A DNA stretch of 6,682 bases from Thiomargarita sp. (GTDB lineage Bacteria > Pseudomonadota > Gammaproteobacteria > Beggiatoales > Beggiatoaceae): contig JAGLFE010000265.1 in the NCBI GenBank assembly GCA_023144675.1, positions 1 through 6,682 of the forward strand, in the 5' to 3' direction. The notes below the pieces were generated by a model. That model had not been told where the DNA came from. It made no database searches and saw only the letters and a list, made by a program, of their open reading frames with translations. Made by a program: the position numbers and the translations under genes. This document shows, in pieces, positions 1-6,631 of the stretch; within the stretch, counting starts at the first letter, position 1; each line of letters opens with the position of its first letter.

Positions 1-5
1 ACCAT

Positions 6-25
6 CACTACTTTATTCAGGACTA
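6..25 (+). repeat. Dispersed 20-bp repeat A, copy 1
   Basis: The sequence CACTACTTTATTCAGGACTA matches three other places in this window: 906-925 in the same orientation (18 of 20 bases), and 841-860 and 6660-6679 in the opposite orientation. The best conserved part is the 3' core TTCAGRACTA. It lies upstream of the phosphatase gene in noncoding DNA. Its function is unknown; a dispersed intergenic repeat or the end of a small non-autonomous element are both possible. Confidence 0.6.
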
Positions 26-110
26 TCAATAACAAATTTTTGAGTCTATTACAAAATCTCTAAAACCAATCAATTTTGTAGCAAACTTAATAAAATTTTC
101 AACTTAAAAT

Positions 111-833
111 ATGCAAAATATCCTACTTTTCATTGATTTAGACGACACACTGTTTCAAACTAAGCGGAAAAATCCAAATGGCATTATAGCCGCTACGCAT
201 AGTGCAAAAGATGGTAAAGGTTCTTATATGACTGAAGCGCAACAGCTTTTGTTTGAACTGTTTTATGATTCAAAAAAGGTGAAAATTATTCCAACTACTG
301 CCCGTAATTTACAACAATATAATAATACTATTATTAGCCAACTGCCCGAAATTGAAACAGCCATTCTATATTTTTCTGGTATGATTTTGGATAGAAATAT
401 CGAAGCGCAACCATGGCAACAGCATATTCAACAAGCTTATCAACAACTTAAATTACCTATTTCGAAATTATTCAATCAATTTGAAGTTCTTGTAAAAAAT
501 CAAGTCCAATTTACACTTTATAACGTTGATAATTATTACATCACGGTAAAAGCGGAAAAAAATTGTCCAAGAATATTGCGTAATAAGTTGTTTACTCAAT
601 TTAAAAATTTAGCAACCTCAGAATATTTGGTGCATCAAAATGATCGTGCGTTTTCATTGATGCCCAATTTTCTTGATAAGAAATATGCGGTAAATTATTT
701 AGTGGAAAAATATCAACCAACTTTGACATTAGGTATGGGTGATAGCTTTACTGATTGGGGATTTATGCAGCAATGCGATTTTAGGATTATTCCTAAAAAT
801 GTGCAGTTAGAAGATTTTTTTTGTTTGAATTAG
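111..833 (+). CDS. HAD-superfamily phosphatase with a C2-type cap
   Basis: This 240-residue cytosolic protein carries all four motifs of haloacid dehalogenase-type phosphatases. Motif I is FIDLDDTLF with nucleophile D9 and acid/base D11. Motif II is PTTAR with T63. The motif III lysine is K189 or K190, and motif IV is GMGDSFTD with the magnesium ligands D211 and D215. The roughly 120 residues between motifs II and III fit a C2 (type IIB) cap, as in the Cof and sucrose-phosphatase-like groups. The C-terminal block GDSFTDWGFMQQCDF recalls, from memory, HAD proteins encoded in Ter (tellurium-resistance type) stress operons, but no ter genes are visible here. The substrate cannot be predicted; a sugar phosphate or other small phosphoester is likely. 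The ATG at 111 puts motif I at the very N-terminus, as expected. No Shine-Dalgarno sequence precedes it. The gene converges with the WD40 lipoprotein gene and appears monocistronic. Confidence 0.85.
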   Translation: MQNILLFIDLDDTLFQTKRKNPNGIIAATHSAKDGKGSYMTEAQQLLFELFYDSKKVKIIPTTARNLQQYNNTIISQLPEIETAILYFSGMILDRNIEAQPWQQHIQQAYQQLKLPISKLFNQFEVLVKNQVQFTLYNVDNYYITVKAEKNCPRILRNKLFTQFKNLATSEYLVHQNDRAFSLMPNFLDKKYAVNYLVEKYQPTLTLGMGDSFTDWGFMQQCDFRIIPKNVQLEDFFCLN

Positions 834-847
834 AACTGGTTAGTTCT
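832..847 (+). other. Small hairpin overlapping the phosphatase stop codon
   Basis: AGAACT (832-837) and AGTTCT (842-847) form a perfect 6-bp stem around a GGTT loop. It starts inside the TAG stop codon of the phosphatase gene and shares bases with the left arm of the 841-925 inverted repeat, so the two structures are mutually exclusive. No run of T follows, so it is not a standard intrinsic terminator. Confidence 0.3.
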
Positions 848-925
848 GAATAATGTAGTAATTTGCCAAAAAATATTTTAAATATCAAATATATAATAAG
901 TTTGCCACTACTTTGTTCAGAACTA
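841..925. repeat. Inverted pair of repeat A between convergent genes
   Basis: Bases 841-861 are the reverse complement of 905-925 at 17 of 21 positions; the last ten bases (TTCAGAACTA against TAGTTCTGAA) pair perfectly. The arms are separated by a very AT-rich 43-base centre, and a direct TTTGCC repeat lies at 862-867 and 901-906. Both arms belong to repeat A, also seen at 6-25 and 6660-6679. The element fills nearly all of the 97-bp gap between the convergent phosphatase and lipoprotein genes. Transcribed from either side it could fold into a long hairpin, so a bidirectional terminator or mRNA-end stabiliser is possible. It equally resembles a small MITE-like or REP-like palindrome. Function is inference. 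Confidence 0.6.
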
Positions 926-930
926 TAAAT

Positions 931-2493
931 TTAATCAGTTATCCATAACCTAATCATATTATCATCATGTCCCGAAGCAAGCATATTTCCATTGGGACTA
1001 AAAACCACCGATTTAACTTCTTTTTGTTCCTTTAAGCTAAACAGTAATTTTTTAGTTTTAACATCCCATAATTTAATTGTTTCATCACTACTTCCCGCTG
1101 CAATAATCTGTCCATTAGGGCTAAAGGTAACTGAATAAACACCTCCAAATACCTCTTTATTTTCCTTTAACATTAACTTTAATTCCCCAGTATAAATATC
1201 CCAAGCTCTTACATAATTACTTAAATCACCAGAAATAACATATTTTCCGTCAGGGCTAAAAGCAACCGAATAAACAGTTTGCATACCATTTCCCTGTAAC
1301 ACGTGTAATAATTCACCAGTATCAACATCCCAAATAGTAACTGTGTTATTAAAACTTCCAACTGCAATCAATCGACCGTCAGAACTAAAAGCTACGGAAT
1401 AAACTGAATCCTTTTCTTTAATTAAGCGTAACTGGGTAGCTGATTGTATATCCCAAAATCGAATAGTTTCATCCCATCCACCTGAAATAAGCGTGCGTCC
1501 ATTAGGACTAAAGTCAATAGAATGAATAACTCCTTGATGCCCGACTAAAGTTGATATTTTTTGTCCTGTACTAATTTTCCATAAACTAATAATTTGATCA
1601 TTCCCACTCGAAGCAAGTAATTGACCGTTAGGACTAAAAGCAATAGTTAATATATCATCTCCTGGATAATCTCGCCAAGTTGATAATTCTTTACCCGTAC
1701 TAACTTCCCATAATTTAATGCTATTATCATCACTGGCAGATGCAAGCGTGTTACCGTCTGGACTAAATTCCAATGCGTTAATATCACCATTATGTCCCTG
1801 TAAAGTTTTATATAAGTTAATGGGTAAATTATTTTGTAAGGGAAAAATATTGGACTTAGAATTATTAATTGATGGTAAACTGTCTTTATTATTAATTGTG
1901 GAAACAATTTCTTTAATATCATATTGCGAATCCATTATTTCTATTTTTTGATTAGGCTCTTGGGGAATTTCTATAGGAAGATTATTTGCTGATGACGGTG
2001 TGGAAATTGTGCTATCTAGCTCATATAAAGTTTCTTCAATGGCATTTTTAGTAGTATTAGCAGAATCCAGAACTGAATTAGCTGATATAAGTAATTGCGT
2101 TGATATATTATTAAACTGTTTACCACCTTGAATTTTGTTTAATTGGTAAGTAACATAAGCACTTTCTACAACGTCCTTAATTTCTCTTAAAGTGTTACGT
2201 AACTTGTTTTGTAGTTGTATCCATTTTTGTTGTGATTTTTCTATTTTTTCAGCATAATTTGGATGTTTTAATTTTAACTTAGCTAATTGCTTGATTTTTT
2301 GTTGGGTAATAGAAATTTCTTTTTTAATACTATCGGTTTTTTTAGCAAGTTCAGGATTCATTTCTACTAAAAATGCAGTAACCGCTCTTGCACCTTCTCG
2401 CCTCATTTTAGCTTCTTCACAAGCAAATAATGCTAAAAAAATTACAAAAATTATACTGAATTTAAATAAATTATTTATTTTTAATCTGAGCAT
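931..2493 (-). CDS. Lipoprotein with coiled coil and seven-bladed WD40 propeller
   Basis: The 520-residue product starts with a lipoprotein signal: basic MLRLK, a hydrophobic stretch at about residues 9-24, and the lipobox LFAC with the lipidated cysteine at C25. The next residue is E26, not aspartate, which favours sorting to the outer membrane. Residues about 50-110 are rich in K, E and Q and look like a coiled coil; 160-225 is a polar linker. Residues about 228-519 hold seven WD40 repeats, each with the FSPNG/FSPDG turn and an LW, FW, IW or AW ending, in the order 228-270, 271-313, 314-355, 356-396, 397-439, 440-484 and 485-519. Seven repeats make one closed beta-propeller, a protein-interaction scaffold. 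There is no catalytic domain and the ligand is unknown. An AGGA sits 10 bases before the ATG, the only Shine-Dalgarno-like signal in the window. It is transcribed alone from the divergent region. Confidence 0.88.
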   Translation of the reverse strand: MLRLKINNLFKFSIIFVIFLALFACEEAKMRREGARAVTAFLVEMNPELAKKTDSIKKEISITQQKIKQLAKLKLKHPNYAEKIEKSQQKWIQLQNKLRNTLREIKDVVESAYVTYQLNKIQGGKQFNNISTQLLISANSVLDSANTTKNAIEETLYELDSTISTPSSANNLPIEIPQEPNQKIEIMDSQYDIKEIVSTINNKDSLPSINNSKSNIFPLQNNLPINLYKTLQGHNGDINALEFSPDGNTLASASDDNSIKLWEVSTGKELSTWRDYPGDDILTIAFSPNGQLLASSGNDQIISLWKISTGQKISTLVGHQGVIHSIDFSPNGRTLISGGWDETIRFWDIQSATQLRLIKEKDSVYSVAFSSDGRLIAVGSFNNTVTIWDVDTGELLHVLQGNGMQTVYSVAFSPDGKYVISGDLSNYVRAWDIYTGELKLMLKENKEVFGGVYSVTFSPNGQIIAAGSSDETIKLWDVKTKKLLFSLKEQKEVKSVVFSPNGNMLASGHDDNMIRLWITD

Positions 2494-2503
2494 TTTTTAT
2501 ATT

Positions 2504-2507
2504 TCCT
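2504..2507 (-). promoter_or_regulatory. Shine-Dalgarno-like AGGA of the WD40 lipoprotein gene
   Basis: On the minus strand AGGA lies 10 bases before the ATG at 2493. This is slightly far but acceptable, and it supports that ATG, which also gives a complete signal peptide. No other gene in the window has a comparable site. Confidence 0.4.
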
Positions 2508-2537
2508 ATTACAATTTGTTTATTATTAATTTTACTA

Positions 2538-2546
2538 ATTATATCA
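2538..2546 (-). promoter_or_regulatory. Extended -10 promoter for the WD40 lipoprotein gene
   Basis: The minus strand reads TGATATAAT, a perfect extended -10 element (TGn plus consensus TATAAT). Transcription would begin near 2531 and give a leader of roughly 38 bases. The -35 region is poor: the best match is TTAAAT at 2562-2567 with 18-bp spacing, 3 of 6 bases. Extended -10 promoters tolerate that. In such AT-rich DNA a chance match remains possible. Confidence 0.45.
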
Positions 2547-2679
2547 TCTAAATACTGAAACATTTAATCTTTAAAATAGCAATCAGTTTTGTAACTATAT
2601 ACCAATTAAACATTTAAAATGTGAGTTAAGAATTAAATTTTAACATGATTGATAGCTTCGTTCCTCAGCAGCATCCTAC

Positions 2680-2715
2680 ATTTTTTACTTAATTTTTTAC
2701 TTAATTTTTAACTTG
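2680..2715 (+). repeat. Three tandem copies of a 12-bp AT-rich repeat
   Basis: ATTTTTTACTTA occurs at 2680-2691 and again, identically, at 2692-2703. A third copy, ATTTTTAACTTG, differs at two positions (2704-2715). The third copy runs into repeat B. The array lies about 35 bp upstream of the likely -10 of the Usp gene, where an activator site or curved A/T-tract DNA could act. A slippage-generated repeat without function is equally possible. Confidence 0.6.
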
Positions 2716-2727
2716 GTAGATAGTTAC
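2705..2727 (+). repeat. Dispersed 23-bp repeat B, copy 1
   Basis: The 23 bases beginning TTTTTAACTTGGTAG and ending TAGTTAC are repeated in inverted orientation at 6632-6654 with a single mismatch (A in this copy, G in the other, within TAGATAG/TAGGTAG). The pair encloses the Usp, membrane protein and PBP1C genes. This copy sits just upstream of the probable Usp promoter. There is no transposase nearby and no clear target-site duplication. Confidence 0.65.
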
Positions 2728-2749
2728 CCAATTTTAATTATAAATTATA

Positions 2750-2758
2750 TGCTAAAAT
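2750..2758 (+). promoter_or_regulatory. Extended -10 promoter for the Usp gene
   Basis: TGCTAAAAT is an extended -10 motif with TG one base before TAAAAT (5 of 6 matches to TATAAT). Transcription would start near 2765 and give a leader of about 43 bases. No good -35 is present at 16-18 bp spacing. Repeat B and the 12-bp tandem repeats lie directly upstream, where a regulator could bind. Confidence 0.4.
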
Positions 2759-2807
2759 CAAGAACTTAAAAAAATATTTTCACTCCCAATTTTTTAATCA
2801 CTTAATT

Positions 2808-3257
2808 ATGTATGAACATATTCTGTTAGCCAGCCATGGAACAATAGGAGCATGCGCTGCCGAAAAAGCGGCTATAAATCTCAGTTCTTCAAAAACTAAT
2901 TTGCATCATTTGATTGTAATTCCCGATTTTTGGAAAAATATGTTGGGAGATGATTGGCTAAATAATGCGATTACTCAAATTCGTTATGGAAAATATGTAG
3001 AAGGGGAATTAGCCAAGGAAATTCAAATAACAATTGATCAAGTTAGTGAACAGGCAAAAAATATTTCCTATGATTATGAAGTTATGTTAGGAGAACCTAC
3101 GAATTGTTTGCTGGAAGTAGCGCAACGTTCCGATTTTGATTTAGTTATTATTGGTTCGCCACGTCCTAAAGGAATAGATGGGATAAATTCTCGTATTTCT
3201 AGTGAAATTTTAATGCGTAATTTGGCAATTCCATTGTTAATTATTCCTTATCCATGA
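2808..3257 (+). CDS. Universal stress protein (UspA) family, degenerate ATP site
   Basis: This is a single Usp domain of 149 residues, the usual length for the family. The N-terminal strand YEHILLASHG corresponds to the family's YKHILVATDG. The region GEPTNCLLEVAQRSDFDLVI and the strand IGSPRP match the second half of the Rossmann-like alpha/beta fold, and IPLLIIPYP is the usual final strand used for dimerisation. ATP-binding members have G-2x-G-9x-G-[S/T]. Here that stretch aligns as G116, R119, R129 and I130, so the second and third glycines and the hydroxyl residue are all replaced. The first-strand aspartate (TDG) is also missing, replaced by SHG. The protein therefore probably does not bind ATP in the classical way, or does so differently. 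Usp proteins are cytosolic dimers induced by starvation, oxidative or envelope stress. No Shine-Dalgarno sequence precedes the ATG. It looks monocistronic, 266 bp ahead of the next gene. Confidence 0.85.
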   Translation: MYEHILLASHGTIGACAAEKAAINLSSSKTNLHHLIVIPDFWKNMLGDDWLNNAITQIRYGKYVEGELAKEIQITIDQVSEQAKNISYDYEVMLGEPTNCLLEVAQRSDFDLVIIGSPRPKGIDGINSRISSEILMRNLAIPLLIIPYP

Positions 3258-3523
3258 ATGCCTAAAATTTTGGTGTAAATAATTAACCAATATTAAGTAT
3301 TTTTAATACATTAGGTTTATATAGTTTCACCATAAAATTTTTTTTAAATTTAGCCATGACGCAGAACCTTATAAAACTCATTACCAACGAGAAATATTTT
3401 TTACCAAACAAAAGCTTTGAACTCCAGTTTTTACCTAATTATTAAATAAAATTACCGAATAAAGATAAACTAAAAAAGTTATCCAATCATAGTTAATAAA
3501 CTTCGACAAAATTCCAATTAAAT
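3258..3523. other. Intergenic region between the Usp and membrane protein genes
   Basis: These 266 bases are AT-rich. I found no convincing promoter pair or strong terminator. The only inverted match after the Usp gene is TTGGT (3270-3274) with ACCAA (3286-3290), too weak to call. A 29-codon reading frame at 3356-3445 is discussed as a finding. The promoter of the membrane protein/PBP1C operon must lie here or further upstream. Confidence 0.4.
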
Positions 3524-4249
3524 ATGTTTAAATTACCAACCAAACCGCAATTAACGGGTGAAGTGATAAAAAATAGTGCTTATTTATTTAAGCTTTGTTT
3601 CCCAAAAATATTTTATTTTATCTTAATTGATATTGCTTTATCGATTCTATTTCACATATCGATGCCCCAAATTAATTCGCTTGAACCAAAAACTATTATG
3701 TTAGCAATGGAAGATTCTTTTATTTTTATTACTTTTTATGCAGTTATTACCGTGATGATACACACAGCTATGTTTTATCAGATTGGAATGATTGCCAAAC
3801 AATGTGATTTAGGAATTTCCGTTAGCTTATTAAAATCACTCCAAAAATTACTGCCCATCATGTTAGCAACAATATTATATCTGGTCTTAATAGGAATTGG
3901 ACTTATGATAATTATTCCAGGAATTATTTTAGCGGTATCATTACGATTTTTTACGCCTTTAATATTATTTGAAAATGTTTCAGTTATGGATTCATTAAAA
4001 ATTAGTTATCAATTAGTTCGTGGTAACTGGCTACGCACCCTGGTTGTATTAGCAATTCCATTACTATTTTCGATGTCATTAGGTATTATAATCAGCGGAT
4101 TATTTACAAATATATTAATCATGCAAATAGTTTATTTAGTCGTAGATAAAATGTTGATTCCACTTTTTTATGCAGCTATTTTATTACAATTTTACGATTT
4201 AAAGTTACGCAACAATTTGCCAATCGAAAGCAACGATTTTATTGCCTAA
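3524..4249 (+). CDS. Multi-pass inner membrane protein, YciC/UPF0259-like
   Basis: The product has 241 residues and is mostly hydrophobic. Likely membrane segments lie at about 25-45, 66-90, 108-148 (two passes), 172-192 and 193-222, with a soluble N-terminus and a polar C-terminal tail. The stretch around 131-171 is characteristic: a PGI turn, then LRF-TPLILFEN, then a helix with SLKISYQLVRGNW. That pattern (PGI..a..l.f..pl.v.e..s...al..S..lvrGnw) recurs in YciC/UPF0259 and related 'glycerophosphoryl diester phosphodiesterase membrane domain' proteins of unknown biochemical role. YciA-YciC-type proteins are linked to envelope integrity, but that does not prove a function here. The stop codon lies 6 bp before the PBP1C start, so the two genes should be cotranscribed, suggesting a shared envelope role. 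The ATG at 3524 has no Shine-Dalgarno sequence but gives a sensible N-terminus; family assignment is moderate. Confidence 0.7.
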   Translation: MFKLPTKPQLTGEVIKNSAYLFKLCFPKIFYFILIDIALSILFHISMPQINSLEPKTIMLAMEDSFIFITFYAVITVMIHTAMFYQIGMIAKQCDLGISVSLLKSLQKLLPIMLATILYLVLIGIGLMIIIPGIILAVSLRFFTPLILFENVSVMDSLKISYQLVRGNWLRTLVVLAIPLLFSMSLGIIISGLFTNILIMQIVYLVVDKMLIPLFYAAILLQFYDLKLRNNLPIESNDFIA

Positions 4250-4255
4250 GATATT

Positions 4256-6466
4256 ATGCTTGAAACTACATTTATGAAACGCACTATCTTAATTATATTT
4301 ATTTTTATTGGCAGTGGAATTTTATACTGGAAAACTACAACTTCCTTTGTTCCGCCACCAAAAACTTTATCCGTATTTGATTCAACCACTACTAAAGCAC
4401 AAATCCTAGATAGATATTCTACGCCATTGACAATTACCTATCAAAACCATTGGAATATTCATGATTATGTGCCTCTGCATGAAATACCTGAATTATTACA
4501 GCAAATTTTCATTTTAGCGGAAGATAAACGTTTTTTTGAACATAATGGACCCGATTGGTCAGCTCGCTGGCACGCCATCTGGCAAAATCTAAAATCTTTA
4601 GAATTAGTTAGGGGGGCAAGTACCATAACTGAGCAAACCGTGCGAATTATTTATCCACGCCCGCGTACTTTTTGGTCACGATGGTTAGAAGGATTTGAAG
4701 CAACAGAATTAGAAAGGCATTTTTCTAAAACGGACATTTTAGAATTTTACTTAAATCAAGTTCCTTATGTTGGTCAACGGCGTGGAGTTGCCCAAGCGGC
4801 ACGTCATTATTTTGACCGTGATTTAGATACCTTAAATATTAAAGAAATGATGGCATTGGCAGTTTTAATCCGTGCGCCTTCCCGTTTAGATTTAAGACGT
4901 GGAATTACTGAAATTGAAGTTCCTATTAATTATCTTGCGATACGATTAATAGCAGAAGGTTTAATTTCCGTTGCCGACTGGAAAACAATTGCCACTAATC
5001 CACTTAATTTAAAAGCACCCGATTTGCCAGTAAAAGCCAGTCATTTTGTCAATTATATTTACAATTCTGCTTATGATGAAAATTATTTAAGCAATAAAGG
5101 GCGTTTGCATACAACTTTAGACAGTCATTTTCAACAAAAAGTACAACAAATTCTGAGTAAACACATTCAAGATTTAAAAGCTAAACAGGTAAATAATGGA
5201 GCTATTTTAGTAGTAAACCATGAAACTAGTGAAGTATTAGCGTGGGTGAATGCAGGGCAATCTGAAGCAAAAGTTGCCAGTAAAATTGACGCAATAACTA
5301 CTCCACGTCAACCTGGTTCAACTTTGAAACCATTTTTATACGCACTAGCTTTAGAACAAGGCTGGACGGCTGCCACGGTAATTAATGACACTCCACTGAC
5401 AGCTTTTATTGGGACGGGTATGCACAATTATCGTAATTATAGTCGTTATTATTACGGTTCATTACGAATGCGTGATACTTTAGGTAATTCATTGAATATA
5501 CCAGCTATTCGTACTATTCAATTTGTAGGAAAACATAATTTTTTAAATCGGTTACATCAATTGGGAATGAGCAATTTAACTAGCAGTTCCGAATACTATG
5601 GTGATGGTTTGGCATTGGGAAATGGTGAAATTACTCTATTAGAATTGGTTCAAGCTTATACGGTATTAGCCAATAGAGGTTTATATCGCCCACTAAAATT
5701 TTTGCGTGAAACTTCATTGCCAACCGCTAAAAGGATTTTTACTCCAGAAATTACTTCTATTATTGCCAACATTTTATCAGACTCAGATGCACGTCGTTTA
5801 GAATTTGGGCGCAGTTCTGTATTACGCTTTCCAGTTCAAACAGCTATTAAAACTGGCACTTCTACCGATTATAGAGATGCTTGGGTAATTGGATTTAATC
5901 ACCGTTATACAGTTGGAATTTGGTTGGGAAATTTGAATCAAAAACCGATGCTAAATGTATCCGGGGCTTCGGGAACGGCTTTAATTCTTCGCTCAGTGTT
6001 TGCTGAACTTAATCGTTATACGGAAACTAAGCCGCTTTATTTAAGCCCAAAATTGGTTAAAAAGAAGATTTGTCGAGATAGTGGACAAACCGCTACTATT
6101 AACAACTGCCCTAGCCGAATAGAATGGTTTATTGCTGGAACTGAGCCTCAATCTAATATGGCTAATTATGAACCAAAACATCAAAATTTTACGATTATAC
6201 CCCGTTTCAAACAGCCAATGCCTAATTTACAATTGGCAATGGACCCACGCATTCCTGATGAATATGAAGCTTATGCCTTGATATTGGAAAATACGCTTGA
6301 AGCAAATAGTTTGATTGAGTGGTTTATTAATGATATAAGAATAGGTAGTGGGTATGATAACCAATTTTTATGGTCTTTGAAACGGGGAACGCATATTGCG
6401 CATGCTATAATTTGGTCTGCAGATGAGGGGATATCAACTGCTAAAGTCAAATTTCATGTTAAGTAG
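4256..6466 (+). CDS. pbpC: Penicillin-binding protein 1C (glycosyltransferase/transpeptidase)
   Basis: This 736-residue class A PBP is anchored in the inner membrane by a segment at residues 10-25 and acts in the periplasm. The GT51 glycosyltransferase domain (about 65-235) has motif I AEDKRFFEHNG with catalytic E89, motif II GASTITEQ (120-127), the RWLEGFEATELER motif with E145, and ILEFYLNQVPYVG. The penicillin-binding transpeptidase domain (about 313-545) has the nucleophile motif STLK (S355, K358), SLN (S412, N414) and KTGT (532-535). The C-terminus identifies the 1C class: the paired-cysteine segment with C606 and C618 followed by EWFIAGTEP, then a BiPBP_C-type beta domain at about 648-736. 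All catalytic residues are intact, so both activities are expected, although the role of PBP1C in cells is often secondary. It is not next to an alpha-2-macroglobulin gene, its common partner, within this window. The start is uncertain: a second ATG at 4274 gives MKRTILII, a more typical anchor start, and neither ATG has a Shine-Dalgarno sequence. Confidence 0.95.
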   Translation: MLETTFMKRTILIIFIFIGSGILYWKTTTSFVPPPKTLSVFDSTTTKAQILDRYSTPLTITYQNHWNIHDYVPLHEIPELLQQIFILAEDKRFFEHNGPDWSARWHAIWQNLKSLELVRGASTITEQTVRIIYPRPRTFWSRWLEGFEATELERHFSKTDILEFYLNQVPYVGQRRGVAQAARHYFDRDLDTLNIKEMMALAVLIRAPSRLDLRRGITEIEVPINYLAIRLIAEGLISVADWKTIATNPLNLKAPDLPVKASHFVNYIYNSAYDENYLSNKGRLHTTLDSHFQQKVQQILSKHIQDLKAKQVNNGAILVVNHETSEVLAWVNAGQSEAKVASKIDAITTPRQPGSTLKPFLYALALEQGWTAATVINDTPLTAFIGTGMHNYRNYSRYYYGSLRMRDTLGNSLNIPAIRTIQFVGKHNFLNRLHQLGMSNLTSSSEYYGDGLALGNGEITLLELVQAYTVLANRGLYRPLKFLRETSLPTAKRIFTPEITSIIANILSDSDARRLEFGRSSVLRFPVQTAIKTGTSTDYRDAWVIGFNHRYTVGIWLGNLNQKPMLNVSGASGTALILRSVFAELNRYTETKPLYLSPKLVKKKICRDSGQTATINNCPSRIEWFIAGTEPQSNMANYEPKHQNFTIIPRFKQPMPNLQLAMDPRIPDEYEAYALILENTLEANSLIEWFINDIRIGSGYDNQFLWSLKRGTHIAHAIIWSADEGISTAKVKFHVK

Positions 6467-6631
6467 AACCAATGGTTAGAACCTCTTTTATGTCAAAAAT
6501 AAAGGTAACCTTAAAAACTTTATTTCGCTTATTTGGTTTAAATTTAGCATTTTACCTAAACTTAATTATGATTCTGTAGGTTTTTATTATCTAGGATTTG
6601 CGCATTGACAATTTATATTTCTTGTTTTTAT

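Larger units (their letters stand above)
2494..2807. other. Divergent intergenic region, 314 bp
   Basis: This region separates the divergently transcribed lipoprotein and Usp genes. It holds an extended -10 motif facing each gene, an odd-length palindrome ACATTT-A-AAATGT at 2610-2622, the 12-bp tandem repeats at 2680-2715 and repeat B at 2705-2727. I see no coding potential and no RNA gene in it. The palindrome and the tandem repeats could be operators, but nothing in the sequence proves it. Confidence 0.5.

Noticed and set aside
1..110. Promoter for the phosphatase gene
   Set aside because: TAAAAT at 91-96 resembles a -10 but has no -35 or TG extension at proper spacing and would leave a very short leader, so I did not call it.
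1000..1800. Regularly spaced similar DNA segments that could suggest a CRISPR-like or tandem repeat array
   Set aside because: They are the degenerate codons of the seven WD40 blades (FSPNG and VYSV segments), spaced about 120-130 bp apart and diverged in sequence.
1647..1922. Minus-strand 91-codon open frame inside the lipoprotein gene
   Set aside because: It overlaps the WD40/linker coding sequence in another frame, has no recognisable domain or ribosome binding site, and is a shadow of the real gene.
1718..1951. Plus-strand 77-codon open frame opposite the lipoprotein gene
   Set aside because: It is antisense to the start of the propeller; its hydrophobic, leucine- and serine-rich composition follows from the opposite-strand coding sequence.
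2291..2551. Plus-strand 86-codon open frame over the lipoprotein signal peptide and leader
   Set aside because: It is antisense to a clear lipoprotein start and runs into AT-rich noncoding DNA rich in I, N and F codons; no independent support.
6497..6525. AT-only stem AAATAAAG/CTTTATTT as an intrinsic terminator of the PBP1C operon
   Set aside because: The 8-bp stem has a single GC pair and a 13-base loop, expected often by chance in such AT-rich DNA; no strong T-run follows.
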